Part shown: piece after piece, positions 1-8,577 of the stretch
How positions within the stretch are numbered: position 1 is the stretch's first letter
How the letters are laid out: the number at the start of each line of letters is the position of its first letter
Assembly: GCA_027451285.1 (NCBI GenBank)
Contig: DAIDJP010000014.1
Coordinates: 1-44,225, forward strand
DNA length: 44,225 nt
Source: Acidimicrobiaceae bacterium
GTDB taxonomy: Bacteria > Actinomycetota > Acidimicrobiia > Acidimicrobiales > RAAP-2
Direction: 5' to 3'
Made by a program: the position numbers and the translations under genes
Notes under the pieces: model-generated
Database searches by the model: none
Told to the model about the DNA's origin: nothing
Seen by the model: only the letters and a program-made list of their open reading frames with translations

Positions 1-227
1 GTGGCCTGTTCGTCGCCGAGACGGCCTCGGTGATCCTCCAGGTGATCAGCTTCCGGCTCTGGGGGCGTCGCGTCTTTCGCATGGCCCCCTTTCACCATCA
101 CTTCGAACTGAAGGGTTGGCCCGAGACCACCGTCATCATTCGCTTCTGGATCCTCGCCGGACTGCTCGCGGCGTTGGCGCTGGGCATCTTCTACGGGGAC
201 TTCCTCAAGATCGCGAAGGTCGTCTAG
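1..227 (+). CDS. mraY: MraY, phospho-MurNAc-pentapeptide transferase (3' end only)
   Basis: The window opens inside this gene; the frame starts at base 3. The visible tail carries the family's C-terminal motif [15 protein letters not shown] (the HHH motif near the active site), followed by one hydrophobic helix and the end FLKIAKVV. MraY is the integral membrane enzyme that makes lipid I from UDP-MurNAc-pentapeptide and undecaprenyl phosphate. The stop codon is directly followed by the ATG of ftsW with no gap. In many bacteria murD lies between these two genes; here it does not. The family assignment from the HHHFE motif is firm although about four fifths of the protein lies outside the window. 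Confidence 0.93.
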   Translation, partial: GLFVAETASVILQVISFRLWGRRVFRMAPFHHHFELKGWPETTVIIRFWILAGLLAALALGIFYGDFLKIAKVV

Positions 228-1502
228 ATGGCGCGCCTGGCGACCATGACCCGTCGCACCGAGCGGCCGCCTCTGCGCGGGCGCTTCGCCTGGCTGTTGC
301 AGCCGCTGCCACGAGGCGACGCCAACGGTCGCATGATCCTCGCGGTGACGACGCTTCTCGTCACCTTCGGCACCATCGCCGTGGCGTCCGCGAGCGAGGG
401 TCAGTCGAGCGCGAACGGAGCGAGCTCGTGGGCGTTGCTGATCCACGACGCCGCCTACCTCGTCTTCGGGCTGGCGGCCTTCTACGTGATGGCCCGTATT
501 CGCCTCGACCAACTCGTTCGCTACGCACGCCATCTCACCTTCGCGGGCCTGGGGCTGCTGGTCGCGGTCGAGCTGGTGGGAGTCTCAGCCAACGGTGGCC
601 AGCGCTGGCTGAACCTCAAGCTGATCAACCTGCAGCCATCCGAACTGTTCAAGCTCTGCACGGTCCTCTACGTCGCCTGGCTCGTTCAGCGCCACCACAA
701 CGAACTGGGTCACGCCCGTCAGCTCTTCCTCTGGACGTTGCCCGTGCTCGTCGGCGCGGGACTCATCATCCTCGAACCCGACATCGGCACCTCGTCGGTG
801 GTGCTCGCGATCGGTTACGTCATGCTGGCGGTCGCGGGCCTGTCGCGCCGACTGCTGACGAGGATCGCGGGGCTGGGCGTCGTCGTGTTTGGCGCCTACA
901 TGATCGCCAAGCCCTACGCCGCGTCGCGATTCTTCTCCTTCCTGCACCCCAACCTCGACCCCCTGGGCAGCGGCTACCAGTTGACCCAGTCCAAGATCGG
1001 ACTGGGCGCCGGGGGACTGACGGGTCTGGGCCTGGGCCACAGTCGCGAGAAGTGGGGACTGCTGCCCAACCCGCACACCGACTTCATCTTCACGATCATC
1101 GGCGAAGAACTGGGCTACGTGGGCTCACTCGTGGTGTTGGGACTCTTCGTCTGGTTCCTCTTCGCCGGACTGCGCGTGGCGCGCACCTGCACGAATCCCG
1201 TCTACCAACTGGTGGCCGTTGGGGTGACGACCTGGATCACGCTCGAGGCCATCATCAACATCTTCTCGGTGGTGGGCTGGTGGGCGGTGACGGGGATTCC
1301 GTTGCCCTTCTTCTCCTATGGCGGCACGGCGCTCATCACCGAACTGGCGGCCGTGGGGCTGCTCTACAACGTGGCGCACGATCGCAGCCGGGCGGGTGAC
1401 GTGACGATCCGCGAGCACCACGTCTCGACCTACCGCGACGTCGTCGGGGCTGGGTCGCCGCGGCGCGATCGCCACGGCTACGGGCGCCCCCGAGGTCGCT
1501 GA
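228..1502 (+). CDS. ftsW: FtsW, SEDS-family peptidoglycan glycosyltransferase of the divisome
   Basis: This 424-residue polytopic membrane protein has the SEDS (RodA/FtsW/SpoVE) pattern. Visible motifs are GGQRWLNL, LQPSELFKL, LEPDIGTSSV, a loop with GSGYQLTQSKIGLGAGG, PNPHTDFIFTIIGEELG and GIPLPFFSYGG near the C-terminus. FtsW polymerises lipid II at the septum together with a class B PBP, which is not in this window. The ATG follows the mraY stop with no gap, and the TGA overlaps the murG ATG by one base (TGATG), so it is probably translated by coupling. Its place among mur genes and before ftsQ/ftsZ favours FtsW over RodA. The last 45 residues are polar and Arg-rich, a likely cytoplasmic tail. 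Confidence 0.95.
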   Translation: MARLATMTRRTERPPLRGRFAWLLQPLPRGDANGRMILAVTTLLVTFGTIAVASASEGQSSANGASSWALLIHDAAYLVFGLAAFYVMARIRLDQLVRYARHLTFAGLGLLVAVELVGVSANGGQRWLNLKLINLQPSELFKLCTVLYVAWLVQRHHNELGHARQLFLWTLPVLVGAGLIILEPDIGTSSVVLAIGYVMLAVAGLSRRLLTRIAGLGVVVFGAYMIAKPYAASRFFSFLHPNLDPLGSGYQLTQSKIGLGAGGLTGLGLGHSREKWGLLPNPHTDFIFTIIGEELGYVGSLVVLGLFVWFLFAGLRVARTCTNPVYQLVAVGVTTWITLEAIINIFSVVGWWAVTGIPLPFFSYGGTALITELAAVGLLYNVAHDRSRAGDVTIREHHVSTYRDVVGAGSPRRDRHGYGRPRGR

Positions 1503-2617
1503 TGGCCACGGTCGTGCTCGCCGGAGGCGGCACGGGAGGTCACATCTTTCCGATGCAGGCCGTGGCCGCGGCCCTCGTTGAGGGTGGCCTGTCGAGCGAG
1601 TCCCTCGTCTACGTGGGCAGTCGGCGCGGTCAGGAGTCGGCACTCCTCGGCGGCGGACCGATCCCGCTCGTCACCCTGTCGGGCCGCGGACTGCGTCGGT
1701 CGCTGCGCGCCGAGGCGATGCGCGAGAACATCGGGGCGCTCGTGGGTCTCATCGTCGCCGTGACGCGCGCGTGCTGGCTCTTCGCGCGATGGCGGCCGGC
1801 GGTGGTCGTCTCCTTCGGCGGTTACGCCGCGCTGCCGGCCGGATTGGCCGCCGTTGTCTGGCGTCGTCCCCTCGTTCTGGTCGATCTCGACGCGACGCCC
1901 GGCGCGACCCAGCGGGTCCTCGCGCGCTTCGCCCGCGCGCGCTGCGTGGCCCAGGAGACGAGCGATCCGCGCGACGTTGTGACCGGCGTGCCGTTGCGCG
2001 AGGCGATCACCTCAATCGACCGTGGTGACGACGCACGTCGGACGGCTCGCGCCCGCTTTGTTCCACCGATCCCCGAGGACCGTCTGGTTCTGGTCGTCAT
2101 GACGGGCTCACTCGGGTCGCGTTCGGTCAATGACGCCGTGAGCGATCTCGCCCAGGCCTGGCGCGCACGCAGCGACGTGACGATCCTGCACGTGACGGGT
2201 CGGCGCGACGTGGACCAGGTTCGCGAGCGGGCTCCCCATCTCGAGGGCCTCGACTATCGGATCTACGACTTCGCGGACATGGCGGTGCTGTGGGGCGTGG
2301 CCGACGTCGCGCTGTGTCGTGCGGGGGCGACGACGCTCGCCGAGCTCTGCGCCCTCGGCATCGCGGCGGTGCTGGTGCCGCTGCCCGGAGCGCCTGGCGA
2401 CCACCAGGGTCACAACGCGCGGCGCCTGGCGGACGCGGGTGCGGCCCTGGTGCTCGACGACGCCTCGCTTTCGGGCGAGGCTCTGGCCTCGGCCCTGGAC
2501 GGGCTCATCGCCAACGGGCGTTACCACGAGATGGGTCGCGCTGCGCTCGACCTGGCCCGCCCCGACGCCGCGCGCGCGATCGCCGACGTGGTGCGCCGAG
2601 CGGGAGGATTCTCGTGA
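1502..2617 (+). CDS. murG: MurG, lipid II-forming GlcNAc transferase
   Basis: This 371-residue protein adds GlcNAc from UDP-GlcNAc to lipid I at the inner face of the membrane, giving lipid II. The N-terminus has the GGGTGGHIFP glycine loop that defines MurG. The region VVSFGGYAALPAGLAA matches the acceptor-side domain. The C-terminal half holds a GT-B nucleotide-sugar site, with CRAGATTLAEL, VPLPGAPGDHQGHNA and a following Asp/Ala-rich helix. The length is normal for the family. The start overlaps the ftsW stop by one base and the stop overlaps the murC GTG by four bases (GTGA), so it is embedded in the cell-wall operon. Confidence 0.95.
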   Translation: MATVVLAGGGTGGHIFPMQAVAAALVEGGLSSESLVYVGSRRGQESALLGGGPIPLVTLSGRGLRRSLRAEAMRENIGALVGLIVAVTRACWLFARWRPAVVVSFGGYAALPAGLAAVVWRRPLVLVDLDATPGATQRVLARFARARCVAQETSDPRDVVTGVPLREAITSIDRGDDARRTARARFVPPIPEDRLVLVVMTGSLGSRSVNDAVSDLAQAWRARSDVTILHVTGRRDVDQVRERAPHLEGLDYRIYDFADMAVLWGVADVALCRAGATTLAELCALGIAAVLVPLPGAPGDHQGHNARRLADAGAALVLDDASLSGEALASALDGLIANGRYHEMGRAALDLARPDAARAIADVVRRAGGFS

Positions 2618-3966
2618 GTCGCTTCGTGGCCGGCACCCGGGTTCACATCGTCGGTATCGGTGGGGCCGGCATGAGCGGTCTCGCCCGCCTGCTTTACGAG
2701 CGCGGCTGTGCCGTCAGCGGGTCCGACGCCGCGCGCTCGACGACCCTTGACGACCTCGAGGGCCTCGGGGTTCACGTCAGTGTGGGTCACGACGCGACGA
2801 CTCTCGGCGTGATCGACGTGGTCACCTGGTCGCCGGCGGTCGCTCGTGACAACGTCGAGATCACCGGCGCGCTCGCGCGCGGGGCGGCGGCCCTGACGCG
2901 CGCCGAGGTGTTGGCCGACCTCGCCGAGGCGCAGCCGACGATCGGTCTCACCGGAACCCACGGCAAGACGACGGCGACCTCGATGATGGCCCAGGTCTTC
3001 GCCGCCGCGGGCCGGGACCCGTCGCGGCTCCTGGGCGCGGCGGTGCGCGGGCTCGGTCCCAACGGACACTGGGGACCCGACGGCCTGCTGCTCGAAGTCG
3101 ACGAGAGCTACGGCACGTTCGACCTCGTGCGCCCGGCCGCCCTCGGGGTACTCAACGTCGACGTCGACCACCTCGACCACTACGGCACCCCGGAGAACCT
3201 CGAGGCGGCCTTCGCGCGACTCATGGCGCGCACCGCGGGAGCGGTGGTGGCCTGGGACGAGCCCGGGGTGCGTCGCGCGGCGGCACTCGCGGGCCGCGAG
3301 ATCACCTGGGTGGGTCCGACGAGTCCGACGTGGCGCGTCGAGGACGTGGTGCTCGAACGGCGAGCGGCCCGCTTCGCCCTGACCGGCGACGTGCGACTCG
3401 AGATCGCCCTCGCGGTGACCGGCGCCCACAACGTGGCGAACGCCGCGGTGGTGGCCACGCTCGCCCTGGCGACGGGCGTGGACGCAGCCGCCGTCGTCGA
3501 GGGACTCGCGCGCTTTCAAGGCGCTCCCCGGCGCTTCGAGTATCGCGGACGCTGGCGTGGCGCCGACGTCTACGAGGACTACGCCCACCTACCCACCGAG
3601 GTGCGCGCTGCACTCGCCGGCGCGCGTGCGGCGGGCTACGCGAACGTGACCGCGGTCTTTCAGCCCCATCGATTCAGCCGGACCCGGCACCTCGCTGACG
3701 CGTTCGCGGACTCCTTCGTCGACGCCGGGCACGTCATCGTGACCGACGTGTACGCGGCGGGCGAGGTCGACCCCGGTGACGTCTCGGGACGGCTGGTGCT
3801 CGAGGCGATTCGCCGCGCGCACCCGAGCGTCGCGTGTGACTACGTCGAGGATCCTCGTGCGGCGCTGGTCGCCCTCGCGGCGCTCGATGATCCGGGCGAC
3901 GCCGTGGTGCTGATCGGGGCGGGTGACATCGGCGAGCTCGCGGGCGTATTGGTGGAGGCGACGTGA
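2614..3966 (+). CDS. murC: MurC, UDP-N-acetylmuramate--L-alanine ligase
   Basis: MurC adds the first amino acid, L-Ala, to UDP-MurNAc in the cytoplasm. The 450-residue protein has the N-terminal Rossmann motif GIGGAGMSG (about 14-22), the Mur-ligase ATP loop GTHGKTT (about 114-120), EVDESYGTF and NVDVDHLDHYG in the central domain, and a C-terminal domain with FQPHRFSRT. I chose GTG 2614 because it has GGAGG at 2603-2607, overlaps the murG stop as GTGA, and places the GIGGAG motif at its usual distance from the N-terminus. The open frame extends further upstream, but that part is a shadow of murG. No Mur ligase other than MurC is present in the window. Confidence 0.95.
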   Translation: MSRFVAGTRVHIVGIGGAGMSGLARLLYERGCAVSGSDAARSTTLDDLEGLGVHVSVGHDATTLGVIDVVTWSPAVARDNVEITGALARGAAALTRAEVLADLAEAQPTIGLTGTHGKTTATSMMAQVFAAAGRDPSRLLGAAVRGLGPNGHWGPDGLLLEVDESYGTFDLVRPAALGVLNVDVDHLDHYGTPENLEAAFARLMARTAGAVVAWDEPGVRRAAALAGREITWVGPTSPTWRVEDVVLERRAARFALTGDVRLEIALAVTGAHNVANAAVVATLALATGVDAAAVVEGLARFQGAPRRFEYRGRWRGADVYEDYAHLPTEVRAALAGARAAGYANVTAVFQPHRFSRTRHLADAFADSFVDAGHVIVTDVYAAGEVDPGDVSGRLVLEAIRRAHPSVACDYVEDPRAALVALAALDDPGDAVVLIGAGDIGELAGVLVEAT

Positions 3967-4871
3967 GCGTCGACGACCTTCTCGCGGCTGCTCGCGACCG
4001 GGCGAGGGAGCACGCGTCCCTCGCCGCTCTCACGACGTATCGCGTGGGTGGCGCGGCGCGTGTCCTGGTGAGCCTCGAGACTCTCGAGGACCTGCTCGAA
4101 GTGGGGCCGTTCTTGCGCGCGAGCGGGCTGGCGGTCGTGGTCGTGGGCAACGGGTCGAACCTGCTCGTCGCCGACGGCGAGCACGAGATCGTGGCGGTGC
4201 ACCTGGGTGCGGGATTCACCGACCTTGAGTGGCGTGACGAGGGCGACATCGTCATGGCGCGCGCCGGGGCGGCGCTGGACCTACCCGTCGCGGCGCGGCG
4301 CCTCGTTGCCGACGGCGTGACCGGATTCGAGTGGGCGGTCGGTGTGCCGGGCACGGTCGGCGGCTCAGTGGCGATGAACGCCGGCGGGCACGGCTCGGAC
4401 ATGGCGGCGAGCGTGGTTGCGGTCACCCTCTGGCGCGAGGGTCTCGTGAGCGTCGACGCCGCCGACCTGCACTTTGGCTATCGCGAGAGCGCCCTGGTGG
4501 CGGGTGACATCGTTGTCGATGCGACCCTGCACCTGCGCCGAGGCGACGCCGAGACGGCGCGCACGGCGCTGCGTGAGATCGTGGCCTGGCGCCGGATCCA
4601 CCAGCCGGGCGGCGCCAACGCCGGCAGCGTCTTTCGAAACCCCCCGGGGGACTCGGCCGGCCGGCTGATCGAGTCGGTGGGGGCTAAGGGGCTTCGCCGC
4701 GGCAGCGCGGCCGTGAGTGACAAGCACGCCAACTTCATCCAGGTCGACGCGGGCGGAAGCGCAAACGACGTCTACGAACTGGCCCGCGAGGTGGCGAAGC
4801 GGGTGCGCGAGGCGACGGGGGTCCAGTTGGTGTTCGAGCATCGCCTGATCGGCTTTACGGGGGAGTGGTGA
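3963..4871 (+). CDS. murB: MurB, UDP-N-acetylenolpyruvoylglucosamine reductase
   Basis: This FAD enzyme reduces UDP-GlcNAc-enolpyruvate to UDP-MurNAc with NADPH. The 302-residue sequence begins with the FAD-domain pattern TTYRVGGAA, then VVGNGSNLLV and GVPGTVGGSVAMNAG. The C-terminal substrate domain has NAGSVFRNP, LIESVGAKG and KHANFI, typical of the type II subgroup, which lacks the extra loop of the E. coli enzyme. The GTG start overlaps the murC stop as GTGA. Its position between murC and ftsQ is common in actinobacteria and Gram-positives. Nothing looks missing. Confidence 0.95.
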   Translation: MSVDDLLAAARDRAREHASLAALTTYRVGGAARVLVSLETLEDLLEVGPFLRASGLAVVVVGNGSNLLVADGEHEIVAVHLGAGFTDLEWRDEGDIVMARAGAALDLPVAARRLVADGVTGFEWAVGVPGTVGGSVAMNAGGHGSDMAASVVAVTLWREGLVSVDAADLHFGYRESALVAGDIVVDATLHLRRGDAETARTALREIVAWRRIHQPGGANAGSVFRNPPGDSAGRLIESVGAKGLRRGSAAVSDKHANFIQVDAGGSANDVYELAREVAKRVREATGVQLVFEHRLIGFTGEW

Positions 4872-5797
4872 GTCGCCGTCGCCCGGCGTCGGCGTCGGCG
4901 CCGCGGTCGCGTCGCGCGACGCGTGCGTCGCGAAGCGACCGGCGGGCCCCGGCCCGTGGGCGTGAGCGCGCCGACGCGTCGAGCCCGCGCGAGAAGCCCG
5001 CGCGGTCGACGTCGTCCAAGCGTCTTCGAGCACCCGCGGCGGCCTCGAAGCGAAGGGCCCGGCGAGACGCGCGGGTCCCCCGCGGGCGCCGGCGCCGCGT
5101 GGTCCTCGTGACGCTCGCCGTGGTGAGTGCAGCAATCATCCTGGTCAGTGGGGTGGAATGGACGTTGCGCTCCCCGCTGTTTCGCGTGCGTCACGTCTCG
5201 TTCGTCGGTCTGCGTCACGAGGCGCCGGGCGCCGTCTTGGCCGCGTCCGGTCTCGCCGCGGACCCTCCGATCATCGACGTCAACGCCGCCACGCTGGACG
5301 CGCGACTGGCCCGATTCCCGTGGGTGCAGTCGGTGGCGGTGGTGAAGCACTGGCCGGATCGCGTGGTCGTTCGAGTGACCGAGCGCACCGCGGTCGCGGT
5401 CGCCTACGCGCCCGGGCACGTCCTGGTCTACGTCGACGCCACGGGCCACGACCTCGGCGTCGCGCCGCGCACCGCCAACCTGCCCACCCTGATCTACGAC
5501 CATCCGCGGGCCGCGACGTGGCCCTTTCTCGTCGCCGGGCGATCTGCCGCCTACGTCGCCAGCCAGCTGCCGCCGGCCTTCTCGCGCCAGGTCTCGACGA
5601 TTACCGTCAACGCCGCGGGCGACGTGACCCTCGCCCTGACCACGCCAGTGCGCTTCGTGCTCGGCCCGGCCACGGATCTGCACGCCAAGTGGGTGTCGAT
5701 CGCCTCGGTGATCGCCCACGCCCGCCTCGTCCCGGGCGACGTGGTTGACGTGTCGGTGCCCGGATCTCTGGCCGTCACCGGCGGCGCGCCGTCGTGA
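4868..5797 (+). CDS. ftsQ: FtsQ, bitopic divisome protein with POTRA domain
   Basis: About 309 residues. The first ~75 residues are very rich in Arg, Ala and Ser and should be a long basic cytoplasmic tail. A single membrane helix follows (LVTLAVVSAAIILVSGVEW), then a POTRA domain (RVRHVSFVGL; FPWVQSVAVVKHWPDRV; VRVTERTAVA) and a FtsQ/DivIB beta domain. FtsQ links early and late division proteins. Two GTG codons, 4865 and 4868, are adjacent; I prefer 4868 because it makes the GTGA overlap with murB used by its neighbours and sits better behind GGGGGAG (4858-4864). The gene closes the mur/fts operon; a promoter for ftsZ follows at once. Confidence 0.88.
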   Translation: MSRRRPASASAPRSRRATRASRSDRRAPARGRERADASSPREKPARSTSSKRLRAPAAASKRRARRDARVPRGRRRRVVLVTLAVVSAAIILVSGVEWTLRSPLFRVRHVSFVGLRHEAPGAVLAASGLAADPPIIDVNAATLDARLARFPWVQSVAVVKHWPDRVVVRVTERTAVAVAYAPGHVLVYVDATGHDLGVAPRTANLPTLIYDHPRAATWPFLVAGRSAAYVASQLPPAFSRQVSTITVNAAGDVTLALTTPVRFVLGPATDLHAKWVSIASVIAHARLVPGDVVDVSVPGSLAVTGGAPS

Positions 5798-5802
5798 GAC
5801 AT

Positions 5803-5831
5803 TTGACCACCCGGGGGACGATGGCTAGCCT
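5803..5831 (+). promoter_or_regulatory. Probable ftsZ promoter
   Basis: TTGACC (5803-5808) and TAGCCT (5826-5831) are separated by exactly 17 bp in the 112-bp gap between ftsQ and ftsZ, a good match to a primary-sigma promoter. The predicted transcript would start near 5838 and have a leader of about 70 nt before the ftsZ ATG. This would allow ftsZ to be expressed apart from the cell-wall operon, as is common. Assignment is from sequence pattern only. Confidence 0.6.
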
Positions 5832-5909
5832 TCAAACACACTTGAACGCGAATGATCGTGACCCCCCGCTGCGGTGGGACACAATAGAAGGGTTCACCCA
5901 AGGGGGTTT

Positions 5910-6995
5910 ATGAGTCTCAGCCAGAACAATTACCACGCCGTGATCAAGGTGATCGGCGTGGGGGGCGGCGGTGTCAACGCCGTGAACCGGATGATCTCCT
6001 CGGGTCTGCGCAACATCGAGTTCATCGCCGCCAACACGGACGCCCAGGCCCTCTTGCTCTCCGAGGCCGACCTCAAGCTCGACATCGGTCGCCAGCTCAC
6101 CCGTGGGCTCGGCGCCGGCAGCGACCCCGAAGTGGGCCGACAGGCCGCCGAGGACCACCGCGCCGAGATCGAAGAGGCCTTGAAGGACACCGACATGGTG
6201 TTCATCACCGCCGGCGAGGGTGGCGGCACCGGCACCGGCGCCGCCCCGGTGGTCGCCGAGATCGCCCGCTCGCTGGGCAGTCTGACGATCGGCGTCGTGA
6301 CGCGACCGTTCTCCTTTGAGGGCAAGCGCCGCGCGACCCAGGCCGAGAAGGGCATCGAGGCCCTGCGCTCGAAGGTCGACACCCTCATCGTGATCCCCAA
6401 CGACCGGCTGCTCTCGGTCACCGCGTCGGACACGTCGATGCTCGAGGCCTTCAAGATCGCCGACGACGTCCTGCTCTCGGCCGTGCGCGGTGTCACCGAC
6501 CTGATCACGGTGCCCGGCCTGATCAACACCGACTTCGCCGACGTCAACGCGATCATGCGCAACGCCGGCAGCGCCATCATGGGCGTGGGCCAGTCCACCG
6601 GCGAGGGCCGGGCCGTCAACGCGGCGCGCGCGGCGATCACCTCGCCGCTGCTGGAGGCCTCCATCGACGGGGCGCGCGGGATCCTGATGAACATCGTCGG
6701 TGGCTCCGACGTGACCCTCACCGAGGTCACGGACGCCGCCAACATCATCCACTCGGTGGCTCACCCGGACGCCAACATCATCTTCGGCAGCGTGATCGAC
6801 GACTCGATCGGCGACGCCGTGCGTGTGACGGTGATCGCCGCGGGCTTCGATCCGCACCCCAACCCTCGCCCGACATCGACGACGATCTCGGAGCCGGTGA
6901 TGACCGAGGGTCCGCGCAGCGACATCTTCTCGAACGCGACCGACGACTTCTTCGACGTGGGTGGCGACGACGACCTTCCCAGTTTCCTCCGCTGA
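5910..6995 (+). CDS. ftsZ: FtsZ, tubulin-like division GTPase
   Basis: FtsZ polymerises with GTP into the cytokinetic ring. The 361-residue protein has the nucleotide loop [13 protein letters not shown], the tubulin signature GGGTGTG (about 104-110), the T7 loop region [11 protein letters not shown] with its catalytic acidic residues, and a short linker of about 40 residues ending in DDDLPSFLR, the conserved tail that binds FtsA/SepF/ZipA-type partners. I chose ATG 5910, not the in-frame ATG 5874, because AAGGGGG lies just upstream and the protein then begins like other actinobacterial FtsZ. The last 35 bases are shared with the start of yggS in another frame. sepF, whose product anchors FtsZ, is two genes downstream. 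Confidence 0.97.
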   Translation: MSLSQNNYHAVIKVIGVGGGGVNAVNRMISSGLRNIEFIAANTDAQALLLSEADLKLDIGRQLTRGLGAGSDPEVGRQAAEDHRAEIEEALKDTDMVFITAGEGGGTGTGAAPVVAEIARSLGSLTIGVVTRPFSFEGKRRATQAEKGIEALRSKVDTLIVIPNDRLLSVTASDTSMLEAFKIADDVLLSAVRGVTDLITVPGLINTDFADVNAIMRNAGSAIMGVGQSTGEGRAVNAARAAITSPLLEASIDGARGILMNIVGGSDVTLTEVTDAANIIHSVAHPDANIIFGSVIDDSIGDAVRVTVIAAGFDPHPNPRPTSTTISEPVMTEGPRSDIFSNATDDFFDVGGDDDLPSFLR

Positions 6996-7665
6996 GAGCG
7001 AGCTGACCGAGCGCGTCGCGCGCAACCTCGCGGCGCTGCGCGAGCGCATCGCCGCGGCCGGTCGCGACCCGTCACGCGTGCGCGTGGTCGCCGTGACCAA
7101 GACCTTCGGTCCCGAGGCGGTGCGGGCCGCGGCGTTCGTGGGCCTCGACGCGGTGGGGGAGAACTACCTGGTCGAGCTCGAGGACAAGCGGCGCGACCTC
7201 GGCGACGTCGCGCTGGCCTGGCACTACCTCGGCGCGCTGCAGAGCAACAAGATCGCCCGCGTGGCCGAGGTCGCTGACGTCATCTGTTCGGTGTCGCGCG
7301 TCAAGGAGATCGAGCGTCTTGCGGGCGTTGGCGCCACGGCGCGCATCTACGTCCAGGTGGACTACACCGCTCGCGACGAGCGCAACGGGGCGCCGCCCGG
7401 CGACGTCGCGGGACTGGTGAGCCTCGCTCGCGAGCGGGGACTGGGGATCGTGGGCCTGATGACCGTGGCGCCACCGGATCCGGCGCTCGCGCAGGTCGCC
7501 TTTCGCGAGACCGCCCAGCTCGCTGACGACTTGGACCTCGAGGTGCGCTCCATGGGAATGAGCGACGATCTCGAGCTGGCGTGCCGCTGGGGCACCACCG
7601 AGGTTCGGGTGGGCCGAGCCCTGTTCGGGCCCCGGGCCCCCCGGACGAACCCACCCCTCGCCTAA
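6961..7665 (+). CDS. YggS/PLPBP family pyridoxal-phosphate homeostasis protein
   Basis: A 234-residue PLP-binding protein of the YggS/YlmE/PROSC family, which keeps free PLP in balance and has no known catalytic reaction. Visible motifs are VVAVTKTF with the PLP-binding Lys, [19 protein letters not shown], and the C-terminal [21 protein letters not shown], where the family usually has MGMS.D...A. The GTG at 6961 starts inside ftsZ, giving a 35-bp overlap; no later ATG or GTG keeps the conserved N-terminal helix. Location between ftsZ and sepF is the typical Gram-positive/actinobacterial arrangement (ylmE-ylmF-ylmG). Confidence 0.93.
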   Translation: MATTTFPVSSAESELTERVARNLAALRERIAAAGRDPSRVRVVAVTKTFGPEAVRAAAFVGLDAVGENYLVELEDKRRDLGDVALAWHYLGALQSNKIARVAEVADVICSVSRVKEIERLAGVGATARIYVQVDYTARDERNGAPPGDVAGLVSLARERGLGIVGLMTVAPPDPALAQVAFRETAQLADDLDLEVRSMGMSDDLELACRWGTTEVRVGRALFGPRAPRTNPPLA

Positions 7666-7668
7666 CAT
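7663..7668 (+). promoter_or_regulatory. Candidate -10 box for sepF, inside the yggS stop codon
   Basis: TAACAT overlaps the TAA stop of yggS and lies 31 nt before the sepF ATG; GAGGAG (7688-7693) is the ribosome site. The same spacing (-10 box, about 30 nt, SD, ATG) recurs at the DksA-like gene and efp. No good -35 was found. Confidence 0.4.
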
Positions 7669-7699
7669 GGATGAGCGGTAGCCCCGCGAGGAGAAACGC

Positions 7700-8284
7700 A
7701 TGAGAGACAAGACACGTAAGTTCCTGGGCTTCCTCGGGCTCATCGAGGACGAATACGGTGACTACGCGTCGGGCGTACCGACTCGGCCCTTCGCCGAGCC
7801 CGAATACGACCGCGAGCCCGAGTGGACCCCCGCCCCCGCTCCCGCCCCGACCGCCCGGCCCTATGCCGCCCCCGCGCCGCCCCGGCCGACCCCACCGCGC
7901 ACCTCGTCGATCTCGGTGCTCGACAACGCCGGGCAGGCCCCGCGCGTTCGCCCCATGCCCTCGCCTCGTCCCGCGTCGTCGACCGCCCCCCAGCCGGTGG
8001 ACCGCGAACCGGCCATCTTCGAGCCGATCTCCTTCAACGAGTCGAGCCGGGTGACCGACCTGCTGCGCGACGGGCGCGCGGTGGTGCTCAACGTCTCGCA
8101 CCTCGAGCCGGCGGCCGCGCGGCGCACGGTCGACTTCTCGGCCGGCTCGGCTCACGCGCTCTGGGCCAAGATCGATCGCCTGGCCCCGGGGGTCTACCTG
8201 ATCATCCCGCGCGGCACCTACGTCAGTGCGGAGGCCCGTGATCGGCTCCACCTGAGCAACTTCAGGTCCTTTGACGTCTCATGA
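7700..8284 (+). CDS. sepF: SepF, FtsZ membrane anchor
   Basis: 194 residues. The N-terminus (RDKTRKFLGFLGLIEDEYGDY) is the amphipathic membrane-binding helix and acidic patch of SepF. A long Pro/Ala-rich linker follows (about 35-110). The C-terminal domain has FNESSRVTDLLRDGRAVVLNV, RRTVDFSAGSAHAL and PGVYLIIPRGTYV, the fold that dimerises and binds the FtsZ tail. In actinobacteria without FtsA, SepF is the main FtsZ membrane anchor; no ftsA is seen here. A GAGGAG site precedes the ATG, and the stop overlaps the next ATG (ATGA). Confidence 0.93.
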   Translation: MRDKTRKFLGFLGLIEDEYGDYASGVPTRPFAEPEYDREPEWTPAPAPAPTARPYAAPAPPRPTPPRTSSISVLDNAGQAPRVRPMPSPRPASSTAPQPVDREPAIFEPISFNESSRVTDLLRDGRAVVLNVSHLEPAAARRTVDFSAGSAHALWAKIDRLAPGVYLIIPRGTYVSAEARDRLHLSNFRSFDVS

Positions 8285-8535
8285 CGCTCCTGCACAACCT
8301 GATCTTCCTCTACATCTGGATCCTGATCATCTCGGCGCTGCTGAGCTGGTTTCCCGCCTCGAGCCAGAGCGGGGGGCTGGGCACCGTTCGCCACTACCTC
8401 TCGATACTGACCGAGCCGGTCCTGCGGCCCATCCGCTCGATCCTGCCGCGCCCGCGCGTCGGGGCCGTCGCCGTTGACTTCTCGGTGTTGATCGCCATCG
8501 TCGCGCTCGAGCTCATCAACTCCTTCATTCACTAG
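8281..8535 (+). CDS. YggT/YlmG family membrane protein
   Basis: 84 residues with two hydrophobic helices (LIFLYIWILIISALLSWF and FSVLIAIVALELINSF) joined by a loop containing LTEPVLRPIRSILP, the family signature. YggT/YlmG proteins are small membrane proteins encoded next to sepF; their role in division or envelope maintenance is not well defined. The ATG overlaps the sepF stop as ATGA, so the two are probably coupled. The gene ends 42 bp before divIVA. Confidence 0.9.
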   Translation: MTLLHNLIFLYIWILIISALLSWFPASSQSGGLGTVRHYLSILTEPVLRPIRSILPRPRVGAVAVDFSVLIAIVALELINSFIH

Positions 8536-8565
8536 TTCGTCCTCGATCGTCCGACACGCGGGCAG

Positions 8566-8571
8566 TATGGT
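8566..8571 (+). promoter_or_regulatory. Candidate -10 box for divIVA, leaderless spacing
   Basis: TATGGT ends exactly 6 nt before the divIVA ATG (8578). No Shine-Dalgarno lies between, so the mRNA would start at or next to the start codon. One of a set with the same geometry in this window. Confidence 0.5.
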
Positions 8572-8577
8572 GGCTGC

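Noticed and set aside
116..1399. 427-codon plus-strand frame inside ftsW
   Set aside because: Arg/Pro/His-rich product in the +1 or +2 register of ftsW, typical shadow; ftsW has clear SEDS motifs.
2521..3588. 355-codon minus-strand frame opposite murC
   Set aside because: Composition is typical of an antisense shadow (Arg, His, Val, Asp) and murC occupies the region.
5842..5885. Second promoter TTGAAC ... CACAAT before ftsZ
   Set aside because: The two hexamers are about 32 bp apart, far from the 16-18 bp needed; the TTGACC-17-TAGCCT pair upstream is better.
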